35,188 bases of DNA from Candidatus Zhuqueibacterota bacterium. Lineage in GTDB: Bacteria > Zhuqueibacterota > QNDG01 > JABMRT01. Both the position numbers and the translations under genes were made by a program. A model generated the notes under the pieces. It searched no databases. It was not told where the DNA came from and saw only the letters and a list, made by a program, of their open reading frames with translations. Of this stretch, positions 34,869 through 35,188 are shown piece after piece (position 1 is the first letter of the stretch; every line of letters starts with the position of its first letter). Location of the stretch: positions 1 through 35,188 of the forward strand of contig JABMRT010000246.1 of NCBI GenBank assembly GCA_013202295.1. The letters run 5' to 3'.

Positions 34869-34967
34869 ATTCGTCGGGTTAAATATTTGTGCCTCATGAG
34901 CCAGTAATGCCCCAGCTGTAATTTTAGCTTAATTTGATAAGAAATTACGTCTATTGATTTGTTTCAT
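34869..34967 (-). pseudogene. Tat signal peptide of the Idh oxidoreductase, broken by an in-frame TAA
   Basis: From the ATG at 34967 (GGAG upstream) the frame reads MKQINRRNFLSN, a TAA stop, then AKITAGALLAHEAQIFNPTN and on into the oxidoreductase without a shift (453 codons in total). NRRNFL is a clear twin-arginine motif, so the stop lies at the start of the hydrophobic part of the signal. The ATG overlaps the TGA of the fragment upstream (ATGA). Confidence 0.85.
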
Positions 34968-35073
34968 TTTGAATTTCTCCAAATTTTAGTAGCGTGGATT
35001 TCATCAACATTTTCTTTAATAATAATTAAAGCCCATCCATCGAAACTAGAGCTAAACATAAACTTGATTTCAT
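34964..35073 (-). pseudogene. 3' end of a gene cut off by the insertion-sequence end
   Basis: The minus strand from about 35073 reads NEIKFMFSSSFDGWALIIIK, then ENVDEIHATKIWRNSK and TGA. The stop overlaps the ATG of the Tat-type oxidoreductase, the spacing expected of genes in one operon. The frame ends on the upstream side where the putative insertion sequence begins. The family cannot be told from about 36 residues. Confidence 0.55.
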
Positions 35074-35188
35074 TAGTGTCCGGTTAAAACATTAAAAAAC
35101 AAATAAAAAAGGCCCGATTAACCTCAAAAATTGTTATATTTTATTGCCCATAAACTATAACAAAACAGGAGGTTGTCAGGCCATGAAA
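35074..35188 (+). mobile_element. Putative left end of an insertion sequence with the start of its transposase
   Basis: The stretch begins with TAGTGTCCGGTTAAAAC, a sequence like the terminal repeat of IS4-type elements found in many FCB and proteobacterial genomes. It ends with a plus-strand AGGAGG (35167-35172), ten bases and an ATG at 35183, the only plus-strand gene start with a good ribosome site in the window. The transposase itself lies beyond the edge, so the family cannot be confirmed. Confidence 0.5.

Noticed and set aside
1-35188. CRISPR array, tRNA or rRNA genes
   Set aside because: I saw no regularly spaced direct repeats, no cloverleaf with conserved TTCGANTC-type arms and no rRNA-like stretches.

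Overview
The window is a carbohydrate-catabolism locus from a Gram-negative bacterium, probably of the FCB group (Calditrichota / KSB1 / Marinimicrobia-like). The evidence is a TonB-dependent receptor with an N-terminal carboxypeptidase-regulatory domain, three secreted proteins ending in a type IX-like sorting domain with the NYPNPFN motif, several lipoproteins, and Asp-rich 'GIDNDGD' repeats. The phylum is an inference from these protein styles. Every convincing gene is on the minus strand, so the biological order runs from right to left. TAA, TAG and TGA all end intact genes, so the code looks standard.

From the right edge in the direction of transcription: an apparent insertion-sequence end (about 35074 onward) cuts off an upstream gene. 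Next come a Gfo/Idh/MocA oxidoreductase, a DUF6250-like secreted protein and a sugar isomerase/epimerase TIM barrel. Then a GPH-family sugar symporter is followed by a uroporphyrinogen-decarboxylase-like protein. A ROK-family repressor has its own strong, apparently leaderless promoter. After it come a type-B carboxylesterase, a two-domain secreted protein with a strong terminator, a large clan GH-D hydrolase, an alpha/beta-hydrolase lipoprotein, a beta-helix protein, a GH123-like protein, a truncated sulfatase, a beta-propeller protein, a full sulfatase, an aldo/keto-reductase-like protein, a GH2 enzyme, an SGNH lipoprotein, a polysaccharide-deacetylase-like lipoprotein, a GH105 hydrolase, the TonB receptor, and a large secreted repeat protein that leaves the window.

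The likely joint job is uptake and stepwise breakdown of a decorated (sulfated, acylated, possibly uronic-acid-containing) polysaccharide. The receptor imports fragments. Sulfatase, esterases and SGNH/deacetylase-like enzymes strip substituents. GH105, GH2, the GH-D enzyme and the GH123-like protein cleave glycosidic bonds. The symporter, isomerase and Idh oxidoreductase handle the sugars, and the ROK protein senses them. No SusD partner is visible.

The most striking feature is gene decay and rearrangement inside an otherwise intact locus. Two genes with Tat-type signal peptides (isomerase and Idh oxidoreductase) each carry one in-frame stop codon inside the signal while the enzyme body stays open. 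A third Tat-type gene (sulfatase) has a truncated second copy. The Idh gene has a 3' remnant 13.6 kb away. Short remnants of a beta-helix protein, a GNAT acetyltransferase and an aspartate-racemase-like gene lie in the gaps. A repeated TTGGCTCAA-like element and a shared leader suggest coordinated control of the secreted genes.
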